Below, one piece after another: positions 43,641-51,124 of a DNA stretch of 64,000 nt. This stretch comes from Methanoculleus sp. (GTDB lineage: Archaea; Halobacteriota; Methanomicrobia; Methanomicrobiales; Methanoculleaceae): NCBI RefSeq assembly GCF_020696975.1, contig NZ_JAJGBK010000014.1, forward strand, positions 1 to 64,000, written 5' to 3'. The notes beneath the pieces were generated by a model. It did not search any database. It was not told the DNA's origin and saw nothing but the letters and a program-made list of their open reading frames with translations. Positions within the stretch are counted from its first letter, which is position 1, and every line of letters starts with the position of its first letter. Made by a program: the position numbers and the translations under genes.

Positions 43641-44519
43641 TCAAAGTGAGGGAAAGACCCGAATTATATCTGTCTGGGTAACGATCCCAACGGGCCTGCC
43701 GTCCTCGACCACAATCAGCCTCCCGATCTCCCGTTCCTTGAACCGCCCCACGAGCTCGTAGAGCCGGATTGACGACGGCACCTCCACCACATCGGCAGTC
43801 ATGACCTCCGAGACGGGCGTATCGAGTGTCAGACCCTCGTCCAGGCCGCGGGCGATATCGCTCAGCGTCACGATGCCCGCGAGGCTGCCGTCCGCGAGCA
43901 CCGGCGCCCCGTGGATATGGTGGGTATTGAAGAGGTGGACCGCATCGCGGATGGTGGCGGAGAGCGGCAGGGTCAGGAGCGGGGTGCTCATGTAGTGCTT
44001 GATCGCCTGTTTCGGGAGGGATATCATCTCCGCGACGCTGATAAGGAGCGCCTGCAGGTTCTCGTCCATCCCGTAGATCTCACCCCGGACGAGGAGTTTG
44101 TTCACCGGCGTGGGCCCGATCGAGACCATATCCCCTACCCTGAAGAGCTTCACGCTCCCGATGATCCTGACCATCGCGTGGCAGAGGTCCGGGTGGCAGA
44201 GGGTGGTAAAATCGAGTTCCGCGACCCGGACGCCTTTCACCTTCTCGCCGTCGCGAAAGATCGGCACCTCAGACTGGTGCTCGAGGTCTCCGAGGTTCAG
44301 TTCCTTGTATGCGCGTGCGGTCGGGCTGTAGCCGCCTTTGGGGCCGGGCACGCCGTCGACAAGCCCCAATGCTTTTAATGCCTGCATCTGGTTACGGACG
44401 GTGCCGGGGTTGCGCTTCAGCACATCCGCGATCTCCTCACCTTTTATAGAGTGCGAAGACTGATGATATAGAGTAATTAACGTTATCAGGATGTCCTTCT
44501 GAATCGGAGAGAGATCCAT
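43641..44519 (-). CDS. CBS-domain transcriptional regulator with N-terminal HTH
   Basis: Protein of 292 residues. The N-terminus is a winged helix: SIKGEEIADVLKRNPGTVRN and QMQALKALGLVDGVPGPKGG. A middle domain (about 90-165) has no clear family. The C-terminal part contains two CBS motifs, YMSTPLLTLPLSATIRDAVH and VMTADVVEVPSSIRLYELVG, which usually sense adenosyl ligands such as AMP or SAM. It is divergent from the NOG1-like gene, 39 bases away. Target genes are unknown. Confidence 0.85.
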   Translation of the reverse strand: MDLSPIQKDILITLITLYHQSSHSIKGEEIADVLKRNPGTVRNQMQALKALGLVDGVPGPKGGYSPTARAYKELNLGDLEHQSEVPIFRDGEKVKGVRVAELDFTTLCHPDLCHAMVRIIGSVKLFRVGDMVSIGPTPVNKLLVRGEIYGMDENLQALLISVAEMISLPKQAIKHYMSTPLLTLPLSATIRDAVHLFNTHHIHGAPVLADGSLAGIVTLSDIARGLDEGLTLDTPVSEVMTADVVEVPSSIRLYELVGRFKEREIGRLIVVEDGRPVGIVTQTDIIRVFPSL

Positions 44520-44558
44520 AATTATCAGTCATATTACGTTGTTAAAATACATTAGGTT

Positions 44559-45548
44559 GTGCTTGAAGTGGAATTCGAAACCATCCCGACCGTTCCGACG
44601 GCGGACGAAGTGCTCGACCGCAGTCTCCGGAGAGCGGCAGCCAAGAAGAAGCTGAAGACCAATATCGATAAAGCAAACGAAGAGTTTGTGAGAGCGGTCG
44701 GGAGCGCCATCCACGACAAGTTAAAGAGCGTGGTCAGTTCGTTCCCGAGCTTCGAACGCCTCCCTCCCTTCTACCAGGAGGTGACCGACATCCTCGTCTC
44801 GCTTGACCGGATAAAGAAGTCCCTGGGCGCCGTCTCCTGGGCGGCCGACCAGGCCAGGATCGTCGGTTCCGGCTACACCCGGAGCATGCGGTCCGGAGTG
44901 GACACGGACCAGAAACGGCGGCAGGCCGTCGCCCGCATCGCCTCCATCGTCCACCAGGTGGAGGACGACCTTGCATTCTTAAACGAAGCCAGAAACATCC
45001 TCCGTAAGCTCCCCCACGTGAGCGAGGACGAGTTCACCGTGGTGGTGGCGGGATTCCCGAACGTCGGGAAATCCTCGTTCATCAGGCTGGTCTCGACGGC
45101 CGAACCCGAGATCGCCGCATACCCCTTCACCACCAAGGGAGTCATCGTCGGCCACCGCGAGATCGGGAAGCGCGACCGGATCCAGTTCATCGATACACCC
45201 GGAGTCCTCGAGCGGCCCGCAGACGAGAGAAACCCCATCGAGAAGCAGGCAGTAAGCGCCATCATCAACACGGCCGACGTCGTTCTCTTCATCCTGGACG
45301 CAAGCGAGCACTGCGGGTACTCGATAGACGACCAGATCCGGCTCCAGGACGAGATCCGCCAGCTCGTCGACGTGCCGGTCGAGACGGTCGTAAACAAGGC
45401 GGACATCCGGGGGATCGAGGGCTACCCGGCGATGTCCACGCTGACCGGCGAAGGGGTGGATGAGGTGCTCGACCTCTTACTCACATACCGAAAGGAAGCC
45501 ACCCAAACGAACCTGCGAGAGCCGCCCCAACCAGAAACCCAAGAATAG
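44559..45548 (+). CDS. NOG1-like GTP-binding protein
   Basis: TRAFAC GTPase of 329 residues. G1 is GFPNVGKSS (165-173), G3 is DTPGV (about 212), G4 is NKAD (about 277). An N-terminal helical region of 150 residues (VGSAIHDKLKSVVSSFPSFE) is characteristic of the NOG1 family involved in large ribosomal subunit maturation. The start is GTG. Its last 68 bases overlap the convergent presenilin-like gene in antisense orientation. Confidence 0.9.
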   Translation: MLEVEFETIPTVPTADEVLDRSLRRAAAKKKLKTNIDKANEEFVRAVGSAIHDKLKSVVSSFPSFERLPPFYQEVTDILVSLDRIKKSLGAVSWAADQARIVGSGYTRSMRSGVDTDQKRRQAVARIASIVHQVEDDLAFLNEARNILRKLPHVSEDEFTVVVAGFPNVGKSSFIRLVSTAEPEIAAYPFTTKGVIVGHREIGKRDRIQFIDTPGVLERPADERNPIEKQAVSAIINTADVVLFILDASEHCGYSIDDQIRLQDEIRQLVDVPVETVVNKADIRGIEGYPAMSTLTGEGVDEVLDLLLTYRKEATQTNLREPPQPETQE

Positions 45549-46392
45549 CGCCGCCGTTTAATGACGGGAGCCCCGCCTGGGGATTGCCCTTGTTGACAAA
45601 GAAGAGCAGCACGGCAAGGCCGGCAAGCGAGCCCGCCATCGCGCCGATCGTCGGGGCGGAGAGGGTCCAGAGGAGAGGGGGCGCGCCCACAAACGTGTGG
45701 GACGATATAACGAGGATGGAGGGCATGATGAGGTCGCCCATCCCCATAACGAACGCACCGCGCTCCTCTCCGTCCGCGATGTTGAGGCCCTCCCGCCGGA
45801 ACGAGTAGTCCGCTCTCTTCGGGACAACGACCATAATGGGCGCTTTTGTCTTGATGACGCCTTCGGCAAGCGTAATCATGTGTTTTGTCCGGTAGACCGA
45901 TATGGCGTCGTAGACGGCGAGGAGCACGAGCAGGACGAGGACCGGGAGGATGGCAAGGGATATCCCGAAGATGGACGCGACACCCGCGGATATCAGCACG
46001 CCGAGGATATCGATGACATACCACTCAGGATAGAGGTAGAGGAGCGCCGTCGCCCCTGCTGCGCCGATGAGCGTCGTGATCACCGCGAGATCGCTGGTCC
46101 CGAGCGCGAGAAGGGAGAGCGCCGCGAAGATATAGACGAATGTCATAAACAGCGCAAAGCCGATGAAGACGGCGATGAAGCGCTGCCCTCCTATCCGCAT
46201 CAGGAGGAGCAGGATGAGCGTGAACACGAGCAGCATCCCGATGAAGATCAGGGGGTTTGCGACCGACTCGGGGTCTTCAAACGCCACAAACCCCGCCGCT
46301 TGCATGGGTATGACAAGTATGAGTGCAATGACCTGGACAGCAAGGAGCATGAGGGGCATTCCAAGAAGTGGCAGCCAGCCGCGTATCTGCAT
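45481..46392 (-). CDS. Presenilin-like A22 family intramembrane aspartyl protease
   Basis: Membrane protein of 303 residues with about nine helices. The two catalytic aspartates occur in LLAVYDAISVYRTKHM (YD, D162) and VMGMGDLIMPS (GxGD, D220). The PAL-like motif near the C-terminus reads PQAGLP. Archaeal relatives (PSH family) cut transmembrane peptides and are structural models for presenilin; this may clear signal peptides of secreted proteins. The 3' end is antisense to the NOG1-like gene over 68 bases. Confidence 0.9.
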   Translation of the reverse strand: MQIRGWLPLLGMPLMLLAVQVIALILVIPMQAAGFVAFEDPESVANPLIFIGMLLVFTLILLLLMRIGGQRFIAVFIGFALFMTFVYIFAALSLLALGTSDLAVITTLIGAAGATALLYLYPEWYVIDILGVLISAGVASIFGISLAILPVLVLLVLLAVYDAISVYRTKHMITLAEGVIKTKAPIMVVVPKRADYSFRREGLNIADGEERGAFVMGMGDLIMPSILVISSHTFVGAPPLLWTLSAPTIGAMAGSLAGLAVLLFFVNKGNPQAGLPSLNGGAILGFLVGAALAGSFGWLPFGM

Positions 46393-46449
46393 AATAAACC
46401 TCCATTCACTTTAGGTAGGTTAATTAATGCATCCTCATCACTTTAAAAT

Positions 46450-46764
46450 ATGGAGATTCGCGAACTCATCGGCGACATTGTTCTCACCATCGTGATGGTA
46501 GTCTCCACCATCGTGCTGGTGATGCGGTTCTGGCAGGACCTGACCATAGCGGTTGCTGCAACATTCATGATGCTCTCTCTTGGAGGGCTGCTCATCTCGC
46601 TCGGCATGAAGGTCACGAGCCTTGAGGCGAGTGTCGCACAACGGGAGCGCACCATGCGCGTGAACATGGAAGAGATGGGAAGGACGATGAACGCCAGGTA
46701 TGACAACACCGTGAACCACATCGAGGAGATCGTCGACGGGCTCTCCCGGCGGATGTACCGGTGA
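46450..46764 (+). CDS. Small membrane protein with C-terminal coiled coil
   Basis: Protein of 104 residues. Two hydrophobic helices (IVLTIVMVVSTIVLVM and IAVAATFMMLSLGGLLISLG) are followed by a likely coiled coil (VTSLEASVAQRERTMRVNME) with a basic end. No family is recognised. It is divergent from the presenilin-like gene, 57 bases away, and lies upstream of fen without overlap. The architecture suggests an oligomer anchored in the membrane; function unknown. Confidence 0.65.
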   Translation: MEIRELIGDIVLTIVMVVSTIVLVMRFWQDLTIAVAATFMMLSLGGLLISLGMKVTSLEASVAQRERTMRVNMEEMGRTMNARYDNTVNHIEEIVDGLSRRMYR

Positions 46765-46812
46765 TGCAGATCGCCACCTTAATGGCCTCTTCGCCTCTCA
46801 TGAGTAGGTAGC

Positions 46813-47814
46813 ATGGGCGTTGCTATCCGCGACATTCTGGCAGACTGTAAGGAGACGTTGACATGGGACGACCTCGCCGGCACCGCCGCGGTGGACGCTC
46901 ATAACGCGCTCTACCAGTTCCTCTCGATCATCCGGCAGCCCGACGGCACCCCGCTGATGAACGGCGCAGGGAGGATCACCTCCCACCTCTCCGGGATCCT
47001 CTTTCGGACGGTCAACTTCCTGGAGAAAGGCATCAGGCCGGTCTTCGTCTTCGACGGCAAGCCGCCGGAGTTCAAGCAGGCGACGATCGAGGAGCGGCGT
47101 CTCGTCCGCACGAGGGCCGATGAGGCCTGGAAGACGGCGCTCCGGGAGGGCGATATGGAGGAAGCGTATAAGCAGGCGAGCGCATCCTCCCGGATCGACA
47201 GCCACATCATCGCATCGTCCCACGAACTTCTCGACCGGCTCGGGATCCCCCGGGTGCAGGCGCCGAGCGAAGGCGAAGCGCAGGCGGCCCACATGGTGCA
47301 GAAGGGGATGGTCACCTACGCCGTCTCGCAGGACTACGACTCGCTCCTCTTCGGCTCCCCGATGCTGGTGCGGAACCTCACGGTCAGCGGGCGGCGAAAG
47401 ATGCGAGGGCGGACGGTCACGGTGAACCCCGAACGGATCGCCCTCTCCTCGCTCCTTGACTGCCTGGGTGTGACGAGGGAGCAGCTCGTCGAGATCGGCA
47501 TCCTGGTAGGGACGGACTTCAACCCGGGGATCCGGGGTGTCGGGGGCAAGACGGCCTTAAAGATCGTGCGAAACGGCGATTTTGAGTCCGTGATTGCGGA
47601 GAAGCAGCCGGGGTTCGACCCCGCGTCAATCCGGGAGTTCTTCCTCGACCCGCCGGTCACCGACGATTACACCCTCGAGTGGAGGCCGCCGGACGTGGAG
47701 GGGGTCGTCGAGATGCTCTGCGGGCGCTACGACTTCTCCGAAGACCGGGTTAGAGGCGCTCTTGCCAAGGTCTCGGTGAAGGCGACGCAGAAGACGCTGG
47801 ACGCCTGGTTCTGA
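46813..47814 (+). CDS. fen: Flap endonuclease FEN-1
   Basis: Structure-specific nuclease of 333 residues that removes 5' flaps in Okazaki fragment processing. The N-domain contains [20 protein letters not shown] and [12 protein letters not shown]; the I-domain has [13 protein letters not shown] and [13 protein letters not shown], and the helix-hairpin-helix is [18 protein letters not shown]. The C-terminus QKTLDAWF is a PCNA-interacting PIP box. All acidic metal ligands seem intact. Confidence 0.95.
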   Translation: MGVAIRDILADCKETLTWDDLAGTAAVDAHNALYQFLSIIRQPDGTPLMNGAGRITSHLSGILFRTVNFLEKGIRPVFVFDGKPPEFKQATIEERRLVRTRADEAWKTALREGDMEEAYKQASASSRIDSHIIASSHELLDRLGIPRVQAPSEGEAQAAHMVQKGMVTYAVSQDYDSLLFGSPMLVRNLTVSGRRKMRGRTVTVNPERIALSSLLDCLGVTREQLVEIGILVGTDFNPGIRGVGGKTALKIVRNGDFESVIAEKQPGFDPASIREFFLDPPVTDDYTLEWRPPDVEGVVEMLCGRYDFSEDRVRGALAKVSVKATQKTLDAWF

Positions 47815-47883
47815 CGTTCCGGGATGGTGGCGGTCGGGAGGACCGACGGCCGCAGGAGTCATCCGGCAACCCAAAAACGGCTC

Positions 47884-47890
47884 TTTTTTT
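47884..47890 (+). terminator. Oligo-T terminator after fen
   Basis: Seven T follow CTC about 70 bases after the fen stop. It separates fen from the promoter of the DUF2193 gene at 47923-47932. Confidence 0.45.
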
Positions 47891-47922
47891 GAGATGGGGC
47901 CCCTGGCGGGGCAACAACACAA

Positions 47923-47932
47923 AGCATATATG
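47923..47932 (+). promoter_or_regulatory. TATA element for the DUF2193 transcription unit
   Basis: AGCATATATG, preceded by AA, is the only good TATA candidate in the gap. It predicts transcription start near 47953 and therefore a leader of about 240 bases before the ATG at 48192. Confidence 0.5.
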
Positions 47933-47947
47933 CGGAAACGACCCAAC

Positions 47948-48058
47948 ATGTCGATTGACGAATCTCTACCAGGCTTTCGAGGCAAGAGGGATGAGGCAGG
48001 GACCGACAGTGAATTCCTGAATTTCCAGGCCCGTTCAAGTGCCCCTGACCAGCATTGA
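47948..48058 (+). CDS. Possible 36-residue leader ORF
   Basis: An ATG about 20 bases after the TATA centre opens a frame of 36 codons (begins MSIDESLPGFRGKRDE, ends APDQH). Codon choice (CTA, TCT, CGA) is unlike the strongly GC3-rich neighbours, so it is a weak candidate. If translated, it would be a near-leaderless upstream ORF before the hairpin at 48133-48173. Confidence 0.2.
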   Translation: MSIDESLPGFRGKRDEAGTDSEFLNFQARSSAPDQH

Positions 48059-48132
48059 CCACCATTCTTTCCGACTCTTCCGACCTCTCTCCCGGGGCTG
48101 CGCCGTCATCCGCATCATCCCCCGCAGGAACC

Positions 48133-48173
48133 GTTCTGCCAGACATGCTATCCCGGAGACAGGATAGCAGAAC
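48133..48173 (+). promoter_or_regulatory. Leader hairpin upstream of DUF2193
   Basis: GCTATCC (48147-48153) pairs perfectly with GGATAGC (48162-48168) around an eight-base loop, and GTTCT (48133-48137) continues the helix with AGAAC (48169-48173) across a nine-base 5' bulge. The twelve-pair stem ends 18 bases before the ATG, right before the AGGTGAT ribosome site, so it could control translation. Confidence 0.5.
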
Positions 48174-48191
48174 CTACCCAGGTGATCGCAT

Positions 48192-49691
48192 ATGAGAGAA
48201 CTCTACGAGAAGATGATAAACGAGGCCATGGCCGCTCAGCGGGCGGACGTGGAGACGGTAAAAGCAAAACGCGGCCAGAAGTTCACCCTTGAGGACACCA
48301 AACCCTACGTGGACGTGGTCCGGAAGATGACAGCGATCGGCGACCAGAGCCAGGCGGTCATCGACCTCCACATAAACTCGGTGGTCTCGCACTACGAAGT
48401 CCTCCGTAGCCTCACAAAGACCGTCCGCCCCGAGGACGATCCCTTCGTCGAGCACTACCAGACGCCGGTGGTGCTTGAGGTCTTAAAAGATCAGGACGAC
48501 GCGTTCGCAAAAAGCGTTGAGACCTTCACGAAGGCGATCGCGGATGCCGAAGCCCGGATAGGCCTTGAGGCGGTCCGGCACTACGGCGGGTTCTACGGCC
48601 CGACCTGCGTCGTCGACTTCGCCCTGATCCCGGGGAGCACAAGCAACGTGGTGAACCGGGTCCTCCAGAAGACCGATATCCCAATCGAGCATAAGCGGAC
48701 GATCCTGGCCGCGAAGTCCTGGGCGATGAACACCTCCTACGGCTTCGGAGACGCCTTCGCCCACGCCCTCGAGGAGGGGGCCACCCCCACCGAGGCGACG
48801 GCAAAAGAGATCGAGACCATGCAGAGGATCTATCTTGAGCCGGTCGAGGCCCAGGCGGAACTGATGGATGCCGCGGGGATGACGTCGTTTGACCCGCAGA
48901 AGTACATGAGCGAGTACCGGCGGCGGATGGAGGGGACCGTCAGGGCCGCAATCGATGACGGCGTCCATTACGGGAACATCCTGACCGTCCCGGCCTACAG
49001 TGTCGGGGACATATCGCACCACATTGCGCAAACGACGTTTAACATGTGCAAGGACGACGTCGTCATGGCGGTGATCGAGGCGGTCACCGGGGTGATGGAG
49101 GCGACGCTCAAGAACTCGCTCGACGCGTACGGGAGTTACTGGGACGTCCTCTCCCTCGCGACCGGTTCATCGGCGGCCGCGACCGAGTACATACTCGAAC
49201 TCGATGCGTTCAACGCCCCGATGGTCGTCGATCTGCTCACAAAGCGGTTCCACAACTACGTCCAGTATTACCCCGCCCGGGGAGCTGCGGCGGAACTCCA
49301 CAACTGCGACTTCATGGACATGATCTACCGCGGGTGGAAACTCCTCGATAAGGCACGCCGGAACCGAAACGGGGCCGATCAGCCGCTCACGCCCACGGTC
49401 GGCAAGTATCCCGTCGATCTTACGCCCATCCACCGAAACGAGGTGCTGATGAACCCGCAGTGGTATGCCTACCCTGCCTGCGCCATATCGGTCCGGTTCT
49501 CCGCCCTGATGCGCCTTGCCGACTACCCGTGTCTCCTGACGAGCGAGCCCGTGACCGCGACGATGATGACGAACATCATCGCTCTTGAGAAGGAGAAGCC
49601 TGCCGCTCCGGCACGGGCCTGCAAGAACTGCGCCACGGCCTGCCTGGTCGACCAGAGGCAGCACTATTGCCAGTGGAAAGAGGCGGTCTAA
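48192..49691 (+). CDS. DUF2193 family protein
   Basis: Soluble protein of 499 residues from an archaeal, mostly methanogen family without assigned function. It looks mainly helical in the first 150 residues. Notable parts are RHYGGFYGPTCVVDFALIPG and the C-terminal cysteine cluster RACKNCATACLVDQRQHYCQ (pattern C-x2-C-x3-C-x8-C), which could hold zinc or an iron-sulfur cluster. It is followed after 16 bases by the DUF2180 zinc-finger-like gene and then aqpM. A long structured leader suggests post-transcriptional control. Expected to act in the cytoplasm. Confidence 0.85.
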   Translation: MRELYEKMINEAMAAQRADVETVKAKRGQKFTLEDTKPYVDVVRKMTAIGDQSQAVIDLHINSVVSHYEVLRSLTKTVRPEDDPFVEHYQTPVVLEVLKDQDDAFAKSVETFTKAIADAEARIGLEAVRHYGGFYGPTCVVDFALIPGSTSNVVNRVLQKTDIPIEHKRTILAAKSWAMNTSYGFGDAFAHALEEGATPTEATAKEIETMQRIYLEPVEAQAELMDAAGMTSFDPQKYMSEYRRRMEGTVRAAIDDGVHYGNILTVPAYSVGDISHHIAQTTFNMCKDDVVMAVIEAVTGVMEATLKNSLDAYGSYWDVLSLATGSSAAATEYILELDAFNAPMVVDLLTKRFHNYVQYYPARGAAAELHNCDFMDMIYRGWKLLDKARRNRNGADQPLTPTVGKYPVDLTPIHRNEVLMNPQWYAYPACAISVRFSALMRLADYPCLLTSEPVTATMMTNIIALEKEKPAAPARACKNCATACLVDQRQHYCQWKEAV

Positions 49692-49707
49692 AAGGAGGGG
49701 GACTGCC

Positions 49708-49917
49708 GTGAAGTGCTACTACTGCGCCCTTGAGGGGAAGGAGAGCGAGGCGGTGGCGGTCTGCATCGTCTGCGGGATGGGCCTCTGCATGGAGCACGCG
49801 ATCAGGAAGGACCTCGATGTCTGGGAAGGGGGCTACCCGCTCCCCAGCAGACGCGTCAAGGCCCCGCTGCCGAGGATTCTCTGCCCCGAGTGCTATACTG
49901 CCCTGTACGGGAAGTAG
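49708..49917 (+). CDS. DUF2180 family small zinc-finger-like protein
   Basis: Protein of 69 residues with a GTG start and a very strong ribosome site AAAGGAGGGGG. Cysteines and histidine are arranged as CYYC, CIVCGMGLCMEH and CPEC, a B-box-like two-zinc pattern. DUF2180 is known only from archaea, often methanogens. The close spacing behind DUF2193 implies that the two act together. An earlier in-frame start inside DUF2193 is unlikely because the upstream codons are the shadow of that gene. Confidence 0.85.
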   Translation: MKCYYCALEGKESEAVAVCIVCGMGLCMEHAIRKDLDVWEGGYPLPSRRVKAPLPRILCPECYTALYGK

Positions 49918-49986
49918 GGCGCTCTACCATCCCGTTTTGGGAAACTATTCATCTCTAAAGCGCCAAAACTACTATCAGGTGAAATT

Positions 49987-50730
49987 ATGACTGTATCTCT
50001 TGGAAAACGGTCCGTTGCGGAAGCGGTCGGGACCTTCATCCTGGTCTTCTTCGGAGCCGGTGCCGCAGTCGTCACGCTGATGCTTGCTTCAGGCACCACC
50101 CCGTCGACCCCCTTCAACGTCGGGATCGGGGCGCTCGGGGGGCTCGGTGACTGGCTCGCGATCGGGCTCGCCTTCGGTATCGCCATTGCGGGGGCCATCT
50201 ACGCCCTCGGGGGGATATCGGGGTGCCACATCAACCCGGCGGTGACGATAGCCCTCTTTGCGACCGGGCGGTTCCCGGGACGCGAAGTCATCCCGTACAT
50301 CATCGCCCAACTCCTTGGCGCAGCGGCGGCAAGCCTGCTCTTTGCCTGGGTCGTCGGCCCGGACGCCGTCACGATCGGAGGGCTCGGGGCAACAACACCC
50401 TTCCCGGGCATCGGCTACCTGCAGGCGATCGTCATCGAAGCGGTCGGGACGTTCCTTCTGATGCTCGTCATCATGGGCGCCGCCGTCGACGAACGGGCTC
50501 CCCCGGGCTTTGCCGGTCTTGCGGTCGGTCTTATCGTCGCCGGGATCATCACGACGATCGGGAACCTGACCGGCGCGTCGCTGAACCCCGCCCGTACGTT
50601 CGGGCCGTATCTCGGGGACTGGCTCCTTGCCGGGCAGAACCTCTGGACGTTCTTCCCCATCTACATCGTCGGTCCCATCGTCGGTGCGGTGCTCGCCGCG
50701 TTCCTCTACGATTACCTCTCCAGCGAATGA
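49987..50730 (+). CDS. aqpM: Aquaporin AqpM
   Basis: Six-helix channel of 247 residues. The two NPA motifs are in GCHINPAVTIAL (NPA 83-85) and GASLNPARTFGP. Similarity to Methanothermobacter AqpM is evident over the whole length, e.g. GTFILVFFGAGAA, GLGDWLAIGLAFG and AVDERAPPGFAGL. AqpM conducts water and, more slowly, glycerol; gases such as H2S or CO2 have been proposed. It lies 69 bases after DUF2180 and may be read from the same promoter. Confidence 0.93.
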   Translation: MTVSLGKRSVAEAVGTFILVFFGAGAAVVTLMLASGTTPSTPFNVGIGALGGLGDWLAIGLAFGIAIAGAIYALGGISGCHINPAVTIALFATGRFPGREVIPYIIAQLLGAAAASLLFAWVVGPDAVTIGGLGATTPFPGIGYLQAIVIEAVGTFLLMLVIMGAAVDERAPPGFAGLAVGLIVAGIITTIGNLTGASLNPARTFGPYLGDWLLAGQNLWTFFPIYIVGPIVGAVLAAFLYDYLSSE

Positions 50731-51124
50731 TCCAGACCCCACTCCATTTTTGGTCGCGGCACAAAGACGGCGCAAAGTAGAAGGAAACTCTGAAAAAACG
50801 CTTCACAATCCCGGGACAAGAGCGGTGAACCGGAGCGGATCCGGTTCGCCGCAAGTTCTCCCCCGGATGCCCGTTCACGGGCGCCGGGGAACCCTCAGCG
50901 TGGAGCAGATTTCTACGCTCCCACCCGGATCAACGTCCGGAGATCCGCACGTAACCGGCATGGGCGTCACAGATTTGACACCCATGACCGGGATGTTCAC
51001 ATTACCCTCGGAGCCTCATTCCCGCGGAGGACATTTATAGGTTTCGGGTGACTGCCACATCACACCCGGGCTGCCGGCGCCGGGAGGTCCCATGGGTCCC
51101 AACCGGCAACGGTGGCCCGAACCC
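50731..51124. other. Convergent intergenic region with several inverted repeats
   Basis: 394 bases between the aqpM stop and the TPP enzyme stop, with no gene recognised. GAACCGGA and TCCGGTTC form an eight-base hairpin around 50825-50850, and a longer imperfect one sits at 50955-50991. These may form bidirectional termination or RNA-protection structures. A TATA-like ACATTTATAG near 51028-51037 has no gene behind it. Confidence 0.45.
50955..50991. repeat. Long imperfect inverted repeat in a convergent gap
   Basis: CATGGGCGTC (50959-50968) and GACACCCATG (50977-50986) pair at nine of ten positions around an eight-base loop, and flanking CCGG on both sides extends the helix after a one-base bulge. 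It lies between two convergent genes. Confidence 0.5.
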
